Source: Isoetes taiwanensis (taxonomy: Eukaryota; Streptophyta; Lycopodiopsida; Isoetales; Isoetaceae). Taken from it: DNA of 64,000 bases. The stretch spans positions 250,001 through 314,000 of the forward strand of contig JAJEKV010000083.1 of assembly GCA_021234155.1 (NCBI GenBank), read 5' to 3'. How positions within the stretch are numbered: position 1 is the first letter of the stretch; each line of letters starts with the position of its first letter. Below the pieces are notes generated by a model. The model was not told where the DNA came from, did not search any database, and saw only the letters and a program-made list of their open reading frames with translations. This document shows, piece after piece, positions 11,691 to 23,769 of this stretch. A program made the translations under genes and the position numbers.

Positions 11691-13340
11691 CAATCGGTTC
11701 AACTCCAATCGCGCCTCGCGCCTAAGCTCTGAAGGCCTTGAGGCCATGCTCATGTAACTCCGTACCAGAGAGTTAGCAAGATACAGAATCGGATCTGGTT
11801 TTCAGGCCAAGCCTCGGACCAGCAAATATTTCCATCCACAGCGTCGGCCATAGGTACCAAGTTTTGGATTGCTTTGAATTATTTTGGACTGTTTTGTGTC
11901 CCAGTATTGCTCTCAGCATCGCGCCCTCACTGCCCTTCCATAGTCCCCCTTGATTTGCCCCTTTCTGGCTTTCTCTCTCTAGGGTTTACAATCTCTCTCT
12001 AGCCCCAAAACCCCCAAACACCCAAAAGATGCTCTGCCTACGTTTTGGAGTCCCCAAATTGGATTCTAAGCACCCTTCAGGCAGTCAGAGACCCCTCAAA
12101 CTTTGGCACCCCCAAAAGGTGCTTTGCCCGCATTTTTGAGTCCCCAAATTGGATTCTAAGCACCCTCGACGTGACCTGGGGAGACCCTCATACTTTGGAA
12201 CCCCCGCTTTTTACGGCCCGGAGACCACATAGCCTCAAAGATGACCCGTATAATCAAGCGTATGGCGGAGAGACCCGAAGGCAAAGAACCTTATCACGGT
12301 GCGTGGTCATCACGGTAAGCTCTATGATCCCACGATAGAGCCCTATCTCCGTGCAGACTCCTTCTTTTGGGCCCCGGCCCTATTCTGTCCCAAATGGATC
12401 CACAACCAAGTCCGAGGCCCCCCACAATGCGCGCTAGATAGGCTTGATGCTCGGATGAGCTGCTCGCATCCAGATATATCTTTCAAAGATACAGTGCAAG
12501 ATGCTTCTCATCACATCGCTACAAAGAATGTTCCGCCGCGGTTACCCTTACAAAGCCGGGTGCGGCTTCTAGAGTTGTTGCTACAATGGTGGGCCTGACC
12601 CAAGAGATCATAATATCTTGCCACGGGTGTTAGCACAATGCCCACCTCGAGCATGTGAATGATATGCACGAGGTCGATAACAGAGTACATGGATCCACGA
12701 TACCGGGCCCGACCATGTGAATGATATGCCTAAAGATGATGACAAAGATACGAGGATCCACACATACTTTGCCCGAGGATGCATACTTGAACCTATTGTG
12801 GGTATTCAGAGACGGGTGATTCTCTTGCTGACGAGATGAGGCCGCACAGTTTTTTACCCAAGTGATGCATATCCAAGCACATGGTATTGTCTCGGCCCAG
12901 CGGGTTGGGCGATAAGGCGATCGACCATCCTCGTCACCTCTTGGTACGCTTTCAAGATGCTCTTTCCCGATTGCACATCCCGCGACATGGCAACCATTTG
13001 AAAGGAACCACCTTCTCCGTCCGGAAGACTTGACTCAAGATGTTTCTCCAGACGGAAAGAAGAGTTATGTCGCAGGCGAGGCTCGCCACAAAAGTGTGGG
13101 CTTTTTTAGGGGGAGGTCAAGTTATCATTCGAGATCACTGGCCATCTGATCCATGGGCACTTACTGTATAGCTCTGTATTTTTTTGTTTCACTCTGGTTT
13201 GGTTATTTCTGTGTTGAAACGGGGCTTAGACTCCATGTTCTACTTTTTTGGGCTTCGGCCGCTTATGCCCCCTTTGTTTGTTCTGGTCCCATAACCCGAT
13301 TGGGTTCCGTGGACGTTAAAAATTTCTTCCTTCCTTCCTT
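11690..13340 (+). mobile_element. GC-rich retroelement (LINE-like) relic with TTCC tail
   Basis: This GC-rich block ends at 13325-13340 in TTCCTTCCTTCCTT. The preceding text (GGTCCCATAACCCGATTGGG) matches the 3' end of the LINE at 57.7-60.13 kb (GGGTCCCATAGACCGATTGG), which also ends in TTCC repeats. Two imperfect roughly 90-bp tandem units starting at 12029 and 12119 share GAGTCCCCAAATTGGATTCT. Short open frames at 12045-12338 and 12299-12598 have no recognised domain and no reverse transcriptase is visible, so the copy is defective. The left edge is judged from composition only. Confidence 0.45.
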
Positions 13341-15158
13341 GAAGAAATTGGCCTGCAATGTTGAAAAATCCCTAAGCAAGAAAATGGTTTGGCACTTTTG
13401 AGATAGACTAAAAAGCAGATCTAAACAACTAGACAATGAAATAAGGGTTTCATCCAAGAAAAGAAGAATTTTTTGGATGCATGGATTCCCATAATAGTAA
13501 ATGCAAATCACAAGCACCATAAAAACTAGAGGAGAGAACAAGCAGAGCAGAGAAGGGCACATATGAAATGACGGACTATAGCAAAGTAAACGGAGATGAA
13601 GATGAGATGATGAGAAGGAAGAGGAAAAAGAGGGTATAAAAGGACGTAGGAAAGTGTAACTGTATAAACTAACTTGAAATGTGGCAATATACACGTCTGT
13701 TTGTCTGCCCGTCCATCCGTCTGTCTGTCCTCTAAGCAAGTATAGATTCCAAATGATATGAGGAAGAATAAATGCAAATACCTGGAATTCTTTTAGGTTA
13801 GAAAGATGATCATCCTCTTATTGTGTTGCTGGAATAGTTACGCCACTGGTTGCATCTCTAATATATTGGTTTGTAAAAACAGTCTTGCACCAGCATTATT
13901 TTTCTTGTTACATGTTCATGCAATATAAGATGCATGCTTTTGGCCACTTCTATTTTTTGAATCATCCAAGGTATCTAGTTCATTCAGAAAGGCTCAGGCG
14001 ATTAAGGTATTTTGCTTACAGGATTTCTTAATTCAAACTCTCGTTATTAAAATTAGAAACGGAGTAATCTAAATTGACTTCCTTTTGAAATATCGAGACG
14101 AGAATAGCTAAACCGTGCCCATTGGATTATAACAGAGCTTAAATCTAGTGTATAACATTTCACAATTAATCTAAAGAACATTGTGAATGTAAAGGCAAAC
14201 CATTTGTCTTAAGCTGGCTATTTTCTTAAAGGACATAAATGAATAGAATTGACGTTATCGTCTACCTAGATTAAAAGATATATGGGACCCAATAAAAAAA
14301 AAGAGCATAGCAAGCCCTTTACTGCTTGGATTAAAAGACCCTCCCTGTGAATGGTTTTCTAGGAAAATCCCTTAGTAATAGAGTCCCTGAGATGCTGTAC
14401 ATTTGTACACTTGCATATATTAATGTGATGATAGCATTTATTGCATTGCACTTTTCGAGAACCTCCAAGATAAAGGATGATAATGCGATTGTTGCAGGCA
14501 TCTATAAGAGCAAAATATAGCAGCTGATTAGGTGTAATGATTTCAACATATCATATATCGAATTGTCTTAAACACTGGGCAGATCTGAAGTGTGTAGAAT
14601 TCATCTTCAATGGGTCCCATCCAGCATTATTCATATATCATGTTTTCATGCTCCTCAACCCCCGTCTACATGTTTCAAATTTGAGGCGGCTTGCACCAGA
14701 ACGAAATGCAGAAAATATATTCTTTTGTTGCTTATAGCAAATCAACATTTAACACGTCCGGACACATACTTGTACATCCAATTTATGTTGGCTATGCTCT
14801 TTAAAGGCACATTTTGTAATAGTATGCATTCATCAGAATAGACCAACGGATTAATCTTTGTACTTGAAGAGATTTTGTGAATCTGCTCTATGTCTTGTTT
14901 TCAATTGAATGTGAAAGTTTCAAGCTTAAGGTTGGCTCAAAACACACTAGTTCACATAAGAAACCTTTTCCTACATGCTCTCTAAGCAACACTAAAAGCC
15001 TTCAGTAACATTATAAAAATTCAGTTGACGAAAGATTATACACCATTTATTCATGAAAGTTATAAATAGGGAGCATTCTTACTTGAATTTATTTGGTAAT
15101 TCTAGGTATCTTTGACGTTCAAAACGAACACAAATAAGTGCCTTGCAAATAAGAGGCC
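13341..15158. other. Intergenic DNA, no gene recognised
   Basis: Only short ORFs are present. An imperfect GTCT-type microsatellite lies at 13695-13730 (GTCTGTTTGTCTGCCCGTCC...). Nothing else is supported. Confidence 0.5.
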
Positions 15159-15162
15159 CTTC

Positions 15163-15483
15163 GGGCATATGCATGCTACACCCTGCCATTTTTGGAACCT
15201 GCCAAAGTACCTGCACTAGGTACTTTTGGATTGGGTACTATTTTCTTGTTCTTTTGGTCAAAACTAATTCAAAAGTTCAATATAAAATGTCAAAAGCATA
15301 TCAATGTTCAAGTTTAAGATAGAAACAATACTATTGGAGGCCAAAATGAATGCATTCAATTTAACATTTGTAGTTATTGAGATATTATAAAAGTACCCAG
15401 TACCCAGTGTTGGGTACTTTTTTAGGTAGTTTTATGGTTCCTAAATGGTACTTTTTTTTATAGGGTGTAGCATGCTTATGCCC
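15163..15483. mobile_element. MITE, ~321 bp, terminal inverted repeats
   Basis: The left end GGGCATATGCATGCTACACC (15163-15182) is matched in inverse by the right end (GGTGTAGCATGCTTATGCCC). CTTC lies directly outside on both sides (15159-15162 and 15484-15487) and may be the target duplication. The interior is rich in GGGTACTTTT/AAAAGTACCC words facing each other, so the whole element could fold into a long hairpin. There is no coding capacity. The superfamily is not determined because the TSD length is ambiguous. Confidence 0.65.
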
Positions 15484-15784
15484 CTTCACAAATATTTCTC
15501 ATGGCTGGACCCAAATCTCTTGTAACAAGTCTGTAAGAACAATGCATATACCATGAAACCATAATCATAAATGATGTGTGTAGTCCTCAAGCAATGGTGG
15601 TATGGGGCATGGATTAGCTCCTCATTTTTTGCCTTCAATGCAAAGTGTGCTTTAGAGATCTTTCTTGCCTATTGAATGTTCTCTTCTAAACTTATTGCAT
15701 TACACTCCCTTTAAGTCTCCACACTTCATTCTCGATTGTTTTTACTTTCATCAAGATAAGAATATCGTACGCGAATAAGAATGC

Positions 15785-16575
15785 TGATACGGCACTAGCT
15801 TGGGGGCGTGGCTCAGAGAAAGGATTTGCAGAAAACACAGAGGCAAGGGTTCTTTTTATTTTGATTGAATGTTAAACCTTAGGTATTTTAAAATTATAAA
15901 TTACACTAGGGAACTATTGAAATCTAAAATAAACCATTGAAATGTTAAAGGTTAAGGAACTATTGAAATCTAAAACAACGTTTAAGTAAAACAACGAATC
16001 AGTTAACAAACGAAACAAAAGGCCATCGTGACCACGGCAAACTGACCTGCCGAAACCAACTGCCCTTTTAGCCGACAAGGCCTAGCGTGGCCGGAAATAG
16101 CACCTGGGCTAACGTACCAGCTCGGATTGCAGGAAAAGGCATCCGGGTCTGCTAAGTTTAGCAGAAAAAGGGTCCGAGATGGCCGGATTTGGCATAAAAG
16201 GTAAAGGGTAAACCAAAATTAGATCAATCAGAACCTTTTAGAGTAGTTTAAATGAATTGGATCTGCTGAATTGAGAAGGGGGAAAAGAGTCTAGTGTGAT
16301 ATAGAAGTTTGACTGCTGTAGAATCTCTAATAATTTGTGGTTGAATTTGAGTGCCTCCTTAGCTCTAGAGAATTCCAGAGAATCCCAAAGAGGCTATCCA
16401 GCCAGTTAGCAGACTCTCAGAATTGGGAGGAATTTGAGCTTAGACTTGCCTTGTTTGCAAATCAGAGCCCGGTTGGGTGGATAAGTGGTGCCGAGAGACC
16501 TTGATCTGGAGATACCAGATCATTTTGATTAACCGTGTTTGGTAGTTTTGCAGACAAGAAGGACCGTTTGTATCA
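15785..16575 (+). repeat. 5' LTR of gag-only retrotransposon
   Basis: This 791-bp repeat starts TGATACGGCACTAGC and ends GTTTGTATCA, and is about 97% identical by eye to 18143-18934. The flanking AATGC (15780-15784) equals the bases after the other LTR (18935-18939), a 5-bp target-site duplication. The TATAAAT seen in the 3' copy is changed to TTTAAAT here, so this copy's promoter may be weakened. Confidence 0.95.
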
Positions 16576-16636
16576 ATTGGTATCAGAGCTGTGACATCCT
16601 AAGACTATGTGAAATGGCCCAGAACAAATTTAGGCT

Positions 16637-17803
16637 ATGAATGCTGCTGCGCAGATTGCAGCGCAGATTGGCATGCCTACATCTGCTAGTTTTGAGGAGA
16701 ACCAGAGGAAACTTGAATATGTAGCAATTATGTATGGGCACTTGCCAGACATATTCCAACAGCCTCCTTTGCCTGCAAGCACGCCACCAGTTACTCCACC
16801 ACCACCTGATTCTCCTACTGTAGTTGCCAATGCCAAAACAGGTCGAATTAAATGGTTGGAGAAGGTAGAAGGAATGCCGTCATATGCAGGAGATAAGCGG
16901 AGTCTACCAGCAGTTCTGGGATTCCTGGCCAGTTGGGAAAGTTTCTTTGAAAGAGTAAAAGCTACGGAGGAGCAGAAACTGCAAGCTATGGACAAATATT
17001 TAATTGACGTAGCCAGAATATGGTGGCAAGGTCGTAAGGAATTGTTATCGCCGATAAAAACTTGGGAAGCTTTTAGAAAAGCATTTGAGTCGCACAACTT
17101 GCATACAAATTATTACCCAGATCTTAAAAGACAGTGGGATCTTTTTAAGCAAGGGGAACATGAATCGGTACATCACTTTTATTCCAAGTTCTCCTACTTA
17201 GTGGTGTAGATGGGAGAATTACAGCCAGGAGGACTATCTGAAAGTGAAGTGACGCGAAAATTCATAGCTGGACTGCGAGATCCATTATATGCAGAGCTAT
17301 GTTTTGCAGAACCATCAACTGTTGATGAAGCAGTGCGAAAGGCTGAAGCCGCAGAGATGAAACTCAATCCTAGTATAATACGGTATGATATCTGGGAGGG
17401 GTATCCTCAGAAGAAAATTTTTAGGACTGATAATGGCAAGGCATCTGAAAGAGAGAATAAGCGGAATCGAGTAAGTGCCTTGCCTGGCAATGATGAAACC
17501 CGTACGAAGAGAAGCAACGGAGAACGTGGGATGGCCAAAGCTCAAGCAAACCCACCCTCAGGAGGATGTTTTATATGTGGAGGTCCACACTATAAGAATC
17601 AATGTCCAAAAGTCATATCCAAAGGGGATCTTGAGCAACCAAAGGAGGATACTCGAGCAAAAACCCGAACAACTGCGCAGATTGCCCATGTTCGTGTTGC
17701 AGAGGAAGTTCCTGAAAGTTCCCACGCTAAGTTTGACAAAGAAAATGCAGAAGACTATGAAAGAAGTCGCCTTCAAATTGGCTACGTGGGTAAAAACAAG
17801 TAG
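16637..17803 (+). pseudogene. gag: Ty3/gypsy-type Gag with an internal TAG
   Basis: One frame of 389 codons is interrupted by a single TAG at 17207-17209. The first part (190 codons) holds a proline-rich segment (TPPVTPPPPDSP, residues about 51-62) and the retrotransposon gag core (WWQGRKELL, TWEAFRKAFESH, FYSKFSYLV). Immediately after the TAG the same frame continues the core with ESEVTRKFIAGLRDPLYAEL. A CCHC-like zinc knuckle follows, CFICGGPHYKNQC, with spacing CX2CX3HX4C, one residue shorter than the usual CX2CX4HX4C. Gag would form the cytoplasmic particle that packages element RNA. The stop may be a simple mutation or, less likely, a read-through site. The ATG is the first after the primer-binding site. 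Confidence 0.85.
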
Positions 17804-18142
17804 GGTAAAATGTCTGTGTAGACATGTGTGTGTGTTGAATGGTTTGAGCATTGTATTCATTTGGTTTGAGATAATGAAGGTTTTTCCAATGAATGTTGCT
17901 CTAGAATTTAGAAGGGGGCAACTGTGACTGCAGCACAGAAGCCAGACCCTTAGAATTGTAAGGCAGATGGTAAGTTTACCAGCCTAGAAGAAATCCTTTC
18001 AAAGCAAATAGTCAGGTGACTAGCTTAGAAAGAAAGGTGGTTATTCTAGACAAAGCAGATAGTCAGTTGACTAGCTTTGGGAAAGATTGTTACTCCCTAA
18101 GGCAGATGATCGAGGACGATCAGCCTTGGGAAGGGAGGGAAT

Positions 18143-18934
18143 TGATACGGCACTAGCTTGGGGGCGTGGCTCAGAGAAAGGATTTGCAGAAAACATAGAG
18201 GCAAGGGTTCTTTTTATTTTGATTGAATGTTAAACCTTAGGTGTTTTAAAATTATAAATTACACTAGGGAACTATTGAAAACTAAAATAAACCATTGAAA
18301 TGTTAAAGGTTAAGGAACTATTGAAATCTAAAACAACGTTTAAGTAAAACAACGAATCCGTTAACAAATGAAACAAAAGGCCATCGTGACCACGGCAAAC
18401 TGATCCTGCCGAAACCAACTGCCCTTTTAGCCGACAAGGCCTAACGTGGCCGGAAATAGCACCTGGGCTAACGTACCAGCCCGGATTGCAGAAAAAGGCA
18501 TCCGGATCTGCTAAGTTTAGCAGAAAAAGGGTCCGAGATGGCCGGATTCGGCATAAAAGGTAAAGGGTAAACCAAAATTAGATCAACCAGAACCTTTTAG
18601 AGTAGTATAAATGAATCGGATCTGCTGAATTGAGAAGGGGGAAAAGAGTCTAGTGTGATATAGAAGTTTGACTGTTGTAGAATCTCTAATAATTTGTGGT
18701 TGAATTTGAGTGCCTCCTTAGCTCTAGAGAATTCCAGAGAATCCCAGAGAGGCTATCCAGCTGGTTAGCAGACTCTCAGAATTGGGAGGAATTTGAGCTT
18801 AGACTTGCCGTGTTTGCAAATCAGAGCCCGGTTGGGTGGATAAGTGGTGCCGAGAGACCTTGATCTGGAGATACCAGATAGTTTTGATTAACCGTGTTTG
18901 GTAGTTTTGCAGACAAGAAGGACCGTTTGTATCA
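18143..18934 (+). repeat. 3' LTR of gag-only retrotransposon
   Basis: This 792-bp direct repeat of 15785-16575 starts TGATACGG and ends GTTTGTATCA. It lies directly after the polypurine tract and is followed by the target duplication AATGC. It has a TATA box candidate AGTATAAATG near 18604. Confidence 0.95.
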
Positions 18935-18939
18935 AATGC

Positions 18940-20150
18940 CGTACGCGAAAGAATTTGAAAGCGACTTCAAAGGAAGATAAACTATTTGCTATTGTCTAGA
19001 ATAAGAAGTTTTGATGGTGAAGTGTTGGATAGCATGCACGCATCGTGAGGCGGACTATAATTCGAGGCACGTAGAATCAGAGTTGTTACCACAAACATAA
19101 AAAAAAGGGCCACGTTTGAAGGCATAGAGGTTGTATTGCCCGACAAATTGTAGTATATAGACTGCTCAGCTCGAATGCCACCCTTATCAATAGTAGTATC
19201 AAAGTTCACGAAGGTTGTCCAGTCTCTCTCACACTATTTGGAATATACATTGATCAGTTTGAGGACTGGTTTGCTCATCATGGAGATGGAGGGGACTCAG
19301 CTTGCTTAGCATATCATCTGGCAGTTGATATATGCACACACTATGGCCACTAGCATCATTCAAATGCTACAGTTGCAGACATCTTGCTAGGTCGCATCAA
19401 AAGCACTATCATCTTGCCTAATGCTTTAGAGATACGTTAGCTTAGAGGTAGCTAGCATGATAAAATATGATGTAAATATATGGATTGTAAGCTTGATTCA
19501 CAATGTTTGTAACAACCACGTCAATTGCAAAGTTAGACTCCAGTTGGATGAAGGTTTAATGATAGATATTTACAAATGATTTGTTGAAAATCTGGCTTGA
19601 AATGCATAAATGGTGCACGCAACAAAGCAACAACTCGACAAATAAAACGAGAGCACAAGGTTGTTTGAACACAACCTAATTATTGACCCCTGCATACAAA
19701 GTGCATTTTCCCATCAAGTAGCTTGCTCTTTTCAATAAATGCAAATTTTACAAGGCTATATATTACTGCATCAAAAGCATGAGCTGAGTGTATGTATTAT
19801 ACGGTATGCATGAATATTTTTTTGCACTCTTGAATTTTGAATGGAAAATTTAGCTTGGATCTTGCACTTGCAAATGCATTTGTTAGTATGGCAAATGTGG
19901 CATTATAACAAATGCTTATGATGTTTCTTTTACTATTCTTGAAAAAAAAAAGATCCATAACTATTCTTTTCTTGAAGGATTGCTACCATTTCAACAATAT
20001 TCATCCATTTGTACTTGTAGCATCCATATCAATATCAATAAGGATTTCCAACCAAACAAAACCTCTCAATGATGCACATAAATGGGTAAATAAATGAGGT
20101 CTCAATGGCGTCTTAAATGCAAAAGGTATAAATGCATAGATGCCTTACAT
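18940..20150. other. Intergenic DNA, no gene recognised
   Basis: There are only short ORFs with no domain signature. CGTACGCGAA just after the TSD (about 18942-18951) is also present just before the element (about 15767-15776), a pre-existing short repeat of the target locus. Nothing else is supported. Confidence 0.5.
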
Positions 20151-21850
20151 TTCAAGAACCTTCAATTCTATATAAACTACATAAATACCAATCAATATCT
20201 TGGAAAACATTGGGAGTCGGGAGTCTAATTCCTCGACTATTTTCTCTCTGTCTGTTCATTCTAATTATGTTCTCTTTCCACTGAGATCATAATAAAACGA
20301 AGAGATAGAAATAGATAAAAATAGAATAAAATGAAGAGAGAATATAATAAACTGAAGAGATATAGAGAGAATATTCTTTCTCTATCTCTTTATTCTATTA
20401 GGTTCTATGTTAAGACTTACACTGCCATATTCAAGGTCAGAGTTCAATGCATCGTTGCAAAAGTGACCATGGATCATTGTAAAGTTGGTGGGAGAGCCAT
20501 GTACAGTGGTAGACGCAGGACCCATCTGTTCTGTTAAAGTGTCCCATAAACTACGGCTTCCCATGCATATTAAAAATCCCATCATCATCGTCGAAGACCT
20601 ATCTGGGTCATAGAAAAAATTAGTGGCTATTAATAGCCAAATGACGATTTTTTTAAGGGTCTGGCCAATTTTTGCGGCGAATTTTATGAATAGAGACTTC
20701 TTAAAAAAAGTAAAAAATAGCCATACTCAAAACAAGTATTCTATTTCTTATTGAGGATTAGCCAAACTATTTTCCCTCTTTTCCTTAAAGAAAAGGGGAT
20801 TAGCCTTTCTCTCTATTACAAAAATTATATGTTAAACTATTAATAGCCAAACAAAAATGAATTCTTATTAAAGATTTTCAGGAATAGCCATCTACCATAT
20901 CAGTTAAAGTAGTTTTTTTTTCGTATCACAAGTACAACATGTGCATCTTAAAAAGGAATTGTAATAGATAGTCAATTTTCTTCTAAATGCGTAAATAACA
21001 TCTTCTTTCACGAATTAAAGATATGTGTAAATTGATTACCATAGACAGACAGACACACAGACAGATAGATAGATAGATAGATAGAAGAGTGCCATTGCAT
21101 TGAATGGAAGAGTTAAAGATAAGTGTAGTTTGATCACCATATATAGAAGAGTGTCGTTGCATTGAATGTAGCTCAAACTATCGTTATCATAAGATATGTT
21201 GTGAGCTTTAGTTAAAATGTTTCTTTTTTTTATTATTAGTAATAATTGTAATAAAATATGTCTAAGCTACACAATTTACACTTTTGGCTTTTCTACTTAG
21301 GAAAAATAGTCAAGCAAAAGTTTAAAGAAGTATTTAATTTTAAGAAATGGCCAACTCCATATACATGTAAATGTAATGATAATAATAACTTTAGCCAAAC
21401 ATATATTATAAAATACTCTAAGATTCCAAAAAATAGCCAAAATATTTTTCATAGTAAAATAAATGGTATGCTTAATTTTTTCCCTGATCTGGGTCATTGT
21501 TAAGTATCCCATAAGCTATGGCTTTTCGTGGAGGTTAAAGGTTGCATCATCACCATCTATCACTTTATGAGGTTGGAGTATAATTCCCCCATTATCAATT
21601 CCATTATGTTCTCTTTCTATCTCTTTGAACCCAATTCCATCTCTTTGTGAACCCAATTCCTCCACTATTAATTTCATTATGTTCTCTTTCTATTCTTTTC
21701 TATCTCTTTGTAGGTTTCAAGTCTACGTTAAAAATTCCATATCATTTATCGCTTTATGGGTTTGGAGTATTATTCCTATTCATTCCATTATCTTCTCTTT
21801 CTATCTCTTTGTAGGTTCGGGGTCTGATCTTTGCAGCTGCAGCTCCTGTC
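20150..21850. repeat. AT-rich cluster of degenerate direct repeats
   Basis: The phrase ATTATGTTCTCTTTCTATCT, often continuing TTTGTAGGTT, recurs at about 20263, 21604, 21678 and 21790. The phrase TCCCATAA(A/G)CTA(C/T)GGCTT recurs at about 20542 and 21508. A tetranucleotide run of GATA units lies at 21064-21085. AAGAGTGCCATTGCATTGAATG is repeated with changes at 21087 and 21148. TAGCCA words recur at 20630-20890. This looks like a repeatedly duplicated local sequence; no coding function is visible. Confidence 0.6.
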
Positions 21851-21885
21851 AACAAATAAGAATTGTGCCTCTCCCTGCTCTCCTG

Positions 21886-22267
21886 GAATTATAGGGGCTT
21901 CCCAGTCTCAACTTGGTTGCTTCTAGCTGATAAGCAAGTTATTGGCTGTAAATGGGTGTTTAGAACCAAATTTTATGCTGATGGGACAGTGTCAAAGCAC
22001 AAAGCTAGACTTATAGCGAAGGGTTTTGCACAGAAAAAAGGCTTAGATTATGATGAAGTCTTTGCTCCCGTAGCCAGAATGTCCACTATTAGATCAGTTA
22101 TAGCTCTTGCTGCAATGAAAAGTTGGTTAATGTTTCAAATGGACATTAAATCTGCTTTTTTGAATGGTGATTTGGAGGAAGAGGTCTATATGACTCAACC
22201 TCCAGGATTTATTGTTCAAGGGAAGGAGCAGCTGGTTTGTCATTTGAGAAAAGCATTTATGGCTTGA
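21886..22267 (+). pseudogene. Ty1/copia reverse transcriptase fragment
   Basis: The frame shows the copia RT signature: CKWVFRTKFYADGTVSKHKA, RLIAKGFAQKKGLDYDEVF, APVARMSTIRSVIALAA, then FQMDIKSAFLNGDLEEEVYM with the catalytic-site aspartate of the first RT motif, and QPPGF. It then stops at 22265-22267. The YVDD box expected about 70 residues later is only seen as a damaged stretch near 22395-22415 in another frame. It would copy element RNA into DNA; here it is non-functional. Confidence 0.9.
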
Positions 22268-23084
22268 AGAGGCTCCAAGATGTTGGCATGCGAAAATTAA
22301 TACTTTCTTTCTTGAGCAAGGGTTCAGCAGAAGTGCCGCAGACCCCAATCTTTATTACAAATCACATGAAGGCCGAATGTGCGTTGTGGTTTTGTATGTT
22401 GATAATTTGATCATCACAGAGATGCCGATGTGTTGATTTCTACATCGGTTGAAGTTATCTTCGCCCTTCGAGATGATCGACCTTGGTCTTATGCATTATC
22501 GCTTAGGTATAGAAGTGTGGCAAAGACTCGGATGGCATCTATCTTTCTTCCAGAAAATATATCAAAGAAATGTTACAAAGAAAGATCGTGATGCAAGATT
22601 GCAAGGTCATGGGCAAGTCCTTTTGATCCATGCACAAGGCTTGAGCTTGATTTCGATGGTGAGGAGTGTGATCCCACACTCTATCGAAGCTTGATAGGGC
22701 GTTGATATATCTCACAGTACCACTAGACCGATATCTCTTTTTTGTTGTGGGAGTGTTGAGCGATTCATGAGCAATCCCTGTAGTCGCGACCGAAGGTCGC
22801 TAAAAGATCACGGGCATATCCTCAAGGGGACTTCACAGAAGGTCTCTTTTATCGAGGTCCCTCGATTTCCAGCCGAAAAGTCTTTTTTTGATGCATCATG
22901 CTAACCGTCATGATAGCGTGAGGTCCACAACGGGGATGGTCACGTTCATAGGCCCTAACGTCGACATGGTTGTCCAAAAGACAGCCTACAAGATCAATCA
23001 AAGACACACACCCGGAGGCGTAATTCAAAGCAATCGCTGTTGGGATGTAGGAATTGTTGTGGCTTAAACATTTGTGGACATATC

Positions 23085-23432
23085 TCGCAGGTACCTCCAT
23101 CCTCATTTGTTATATTGTGTGACAACACAAGTGCCATCCATCTTGCCAAGGATGCTAAGTACCACCCAAAGACAAAACACCTTGACACCCACTTGTGTTT
23201 TTTGTCCGTGAGCGCATCCAAATGGGATCTTCTCAACTTGTTCATTGCTCCTCACAAAGATCGGTTTGTCGATGGCTTTACCAAACCATTAGTTGGATCT
23301 AAGTTCGCCAATGTGAAGGAGAGCTTGGGCATAAAGAAATTGCGGTTGAAGGGAGAGAAGGATTACCTTAGTTTCAATTTGATTTTCTTTACGCTTAGTC
23401 GAGAACATTTAAGGGAGAGTGTTGGAATATAA
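23085..23432 (+). pseudogene. Ty1/copia RNase H fragment
   Basis: The frame contains ILCDNTSAIHLAKDAKYHPK and TKHLDTHLCFLSV, the typical copia RNase H core. It is followed by VDGFTKPLVGSKFANVKESL, matching the usual ADxxTKxL...F C-terminal motif. It runs up to the polypurine region and LTR. The usual HIxxRxHFxR block is changed to HLDTHLCFLS. Confidence 0.88.
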
Positions 23433-23769
23433 ATCTGTTGACTAAGCATAATGTGCTGAAACAACAGTGGTTCAGCACTTAGCACACAGGTGCTGAGAAG
23501 GTGCTGAAATGTACGTACAAAAGACTTTGTCAAGATCGAAAGCACCCAAACCCTAAATCGCCGTAATTAGTGGGGGTTGGTTAAACTGCAGAGACTACTA
23601 TTCTTAGTCTCACCGGGTTGTATATATTGATTGTAACGCTATGTACTATGCAATGCTCAAGTAGAGATTGTATTTCCCATTGCTTTCTCAATAGATTTGT
23701 TCTTGTCTTCTATTCTATCTCTTGAGTCGATCTTGCGGGGTTTGTGCTGATTTTGCACTAGTTCTATCA
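23420..23769 (+). repeat. Probable copia 3' LTR
   Basis: It starts TGTTGGAATATAAATC directly after AAGGGAGAG, the canonical polypurine-LTR junction of plant copia elements, and probably ends at ...GTTCTATCA (23769). A GGGTTGTATATATTG stretch at about 23615-23630 may supply the promoter. No second copy occurs in the window, so the end is inferred from the TG...CA rule. Confidence 0.65.

Larger units (their letters stand above)
15785..18934 (+). mobile_element. Terminal-repeat retrotransposon carrying only gag (TR-GAG type)
   Basis: The element is complete end to end: LTR (791 bp), an initiator-Met primer-binding site TGGTATCAGAGC at 16578-16589, a gag reading frame, a polypurine tract GGGAAGGGAGGGAA at 18129-18142, LTR (792 bp) and a 5-bp TSD AATGC. 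The 1.57-kb interior has no protease, reverse transcriptase, RNase H or integrase. The structure fits the known class of non-autonomous terminal-repeat elements with a gag domain, which need pol from a related Ty3/gypsy element. LTR divergence suggests an old rather than current insertion. Confidence 0.92.
21870..23769 (+). mobile_element. Decayed Ty1/copia retrotransposon, 5' truncated
   Basis: Fragments of copia pol lie in order on the plus strand: reverse transcriptase (21886-22266), an RT C-terminal fragment (about 22449-22520), RNase H (about 23100-23390), a purine-rich AAGGGAGAG, then an LTR. Everything upstream of RT (gag, protease, integrase, 5' LTR) is missing. Stops, frameshifts and rearranged stretches separate the domains, so the copy is dead. 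Confidence 0.85.

Noticed and set aside
13263-13739. 158-codon minus-strand open frame rich in Ser and Phe
   Set aside because: It spans the TTCC tail and a GTCT microsatellite; composition follows the simple repeats.
16630-17097. 155-codon minus-strand open frame
   Set aside because: It is antisense to gag within the LTR element and has no domain; gag on + explains the region.
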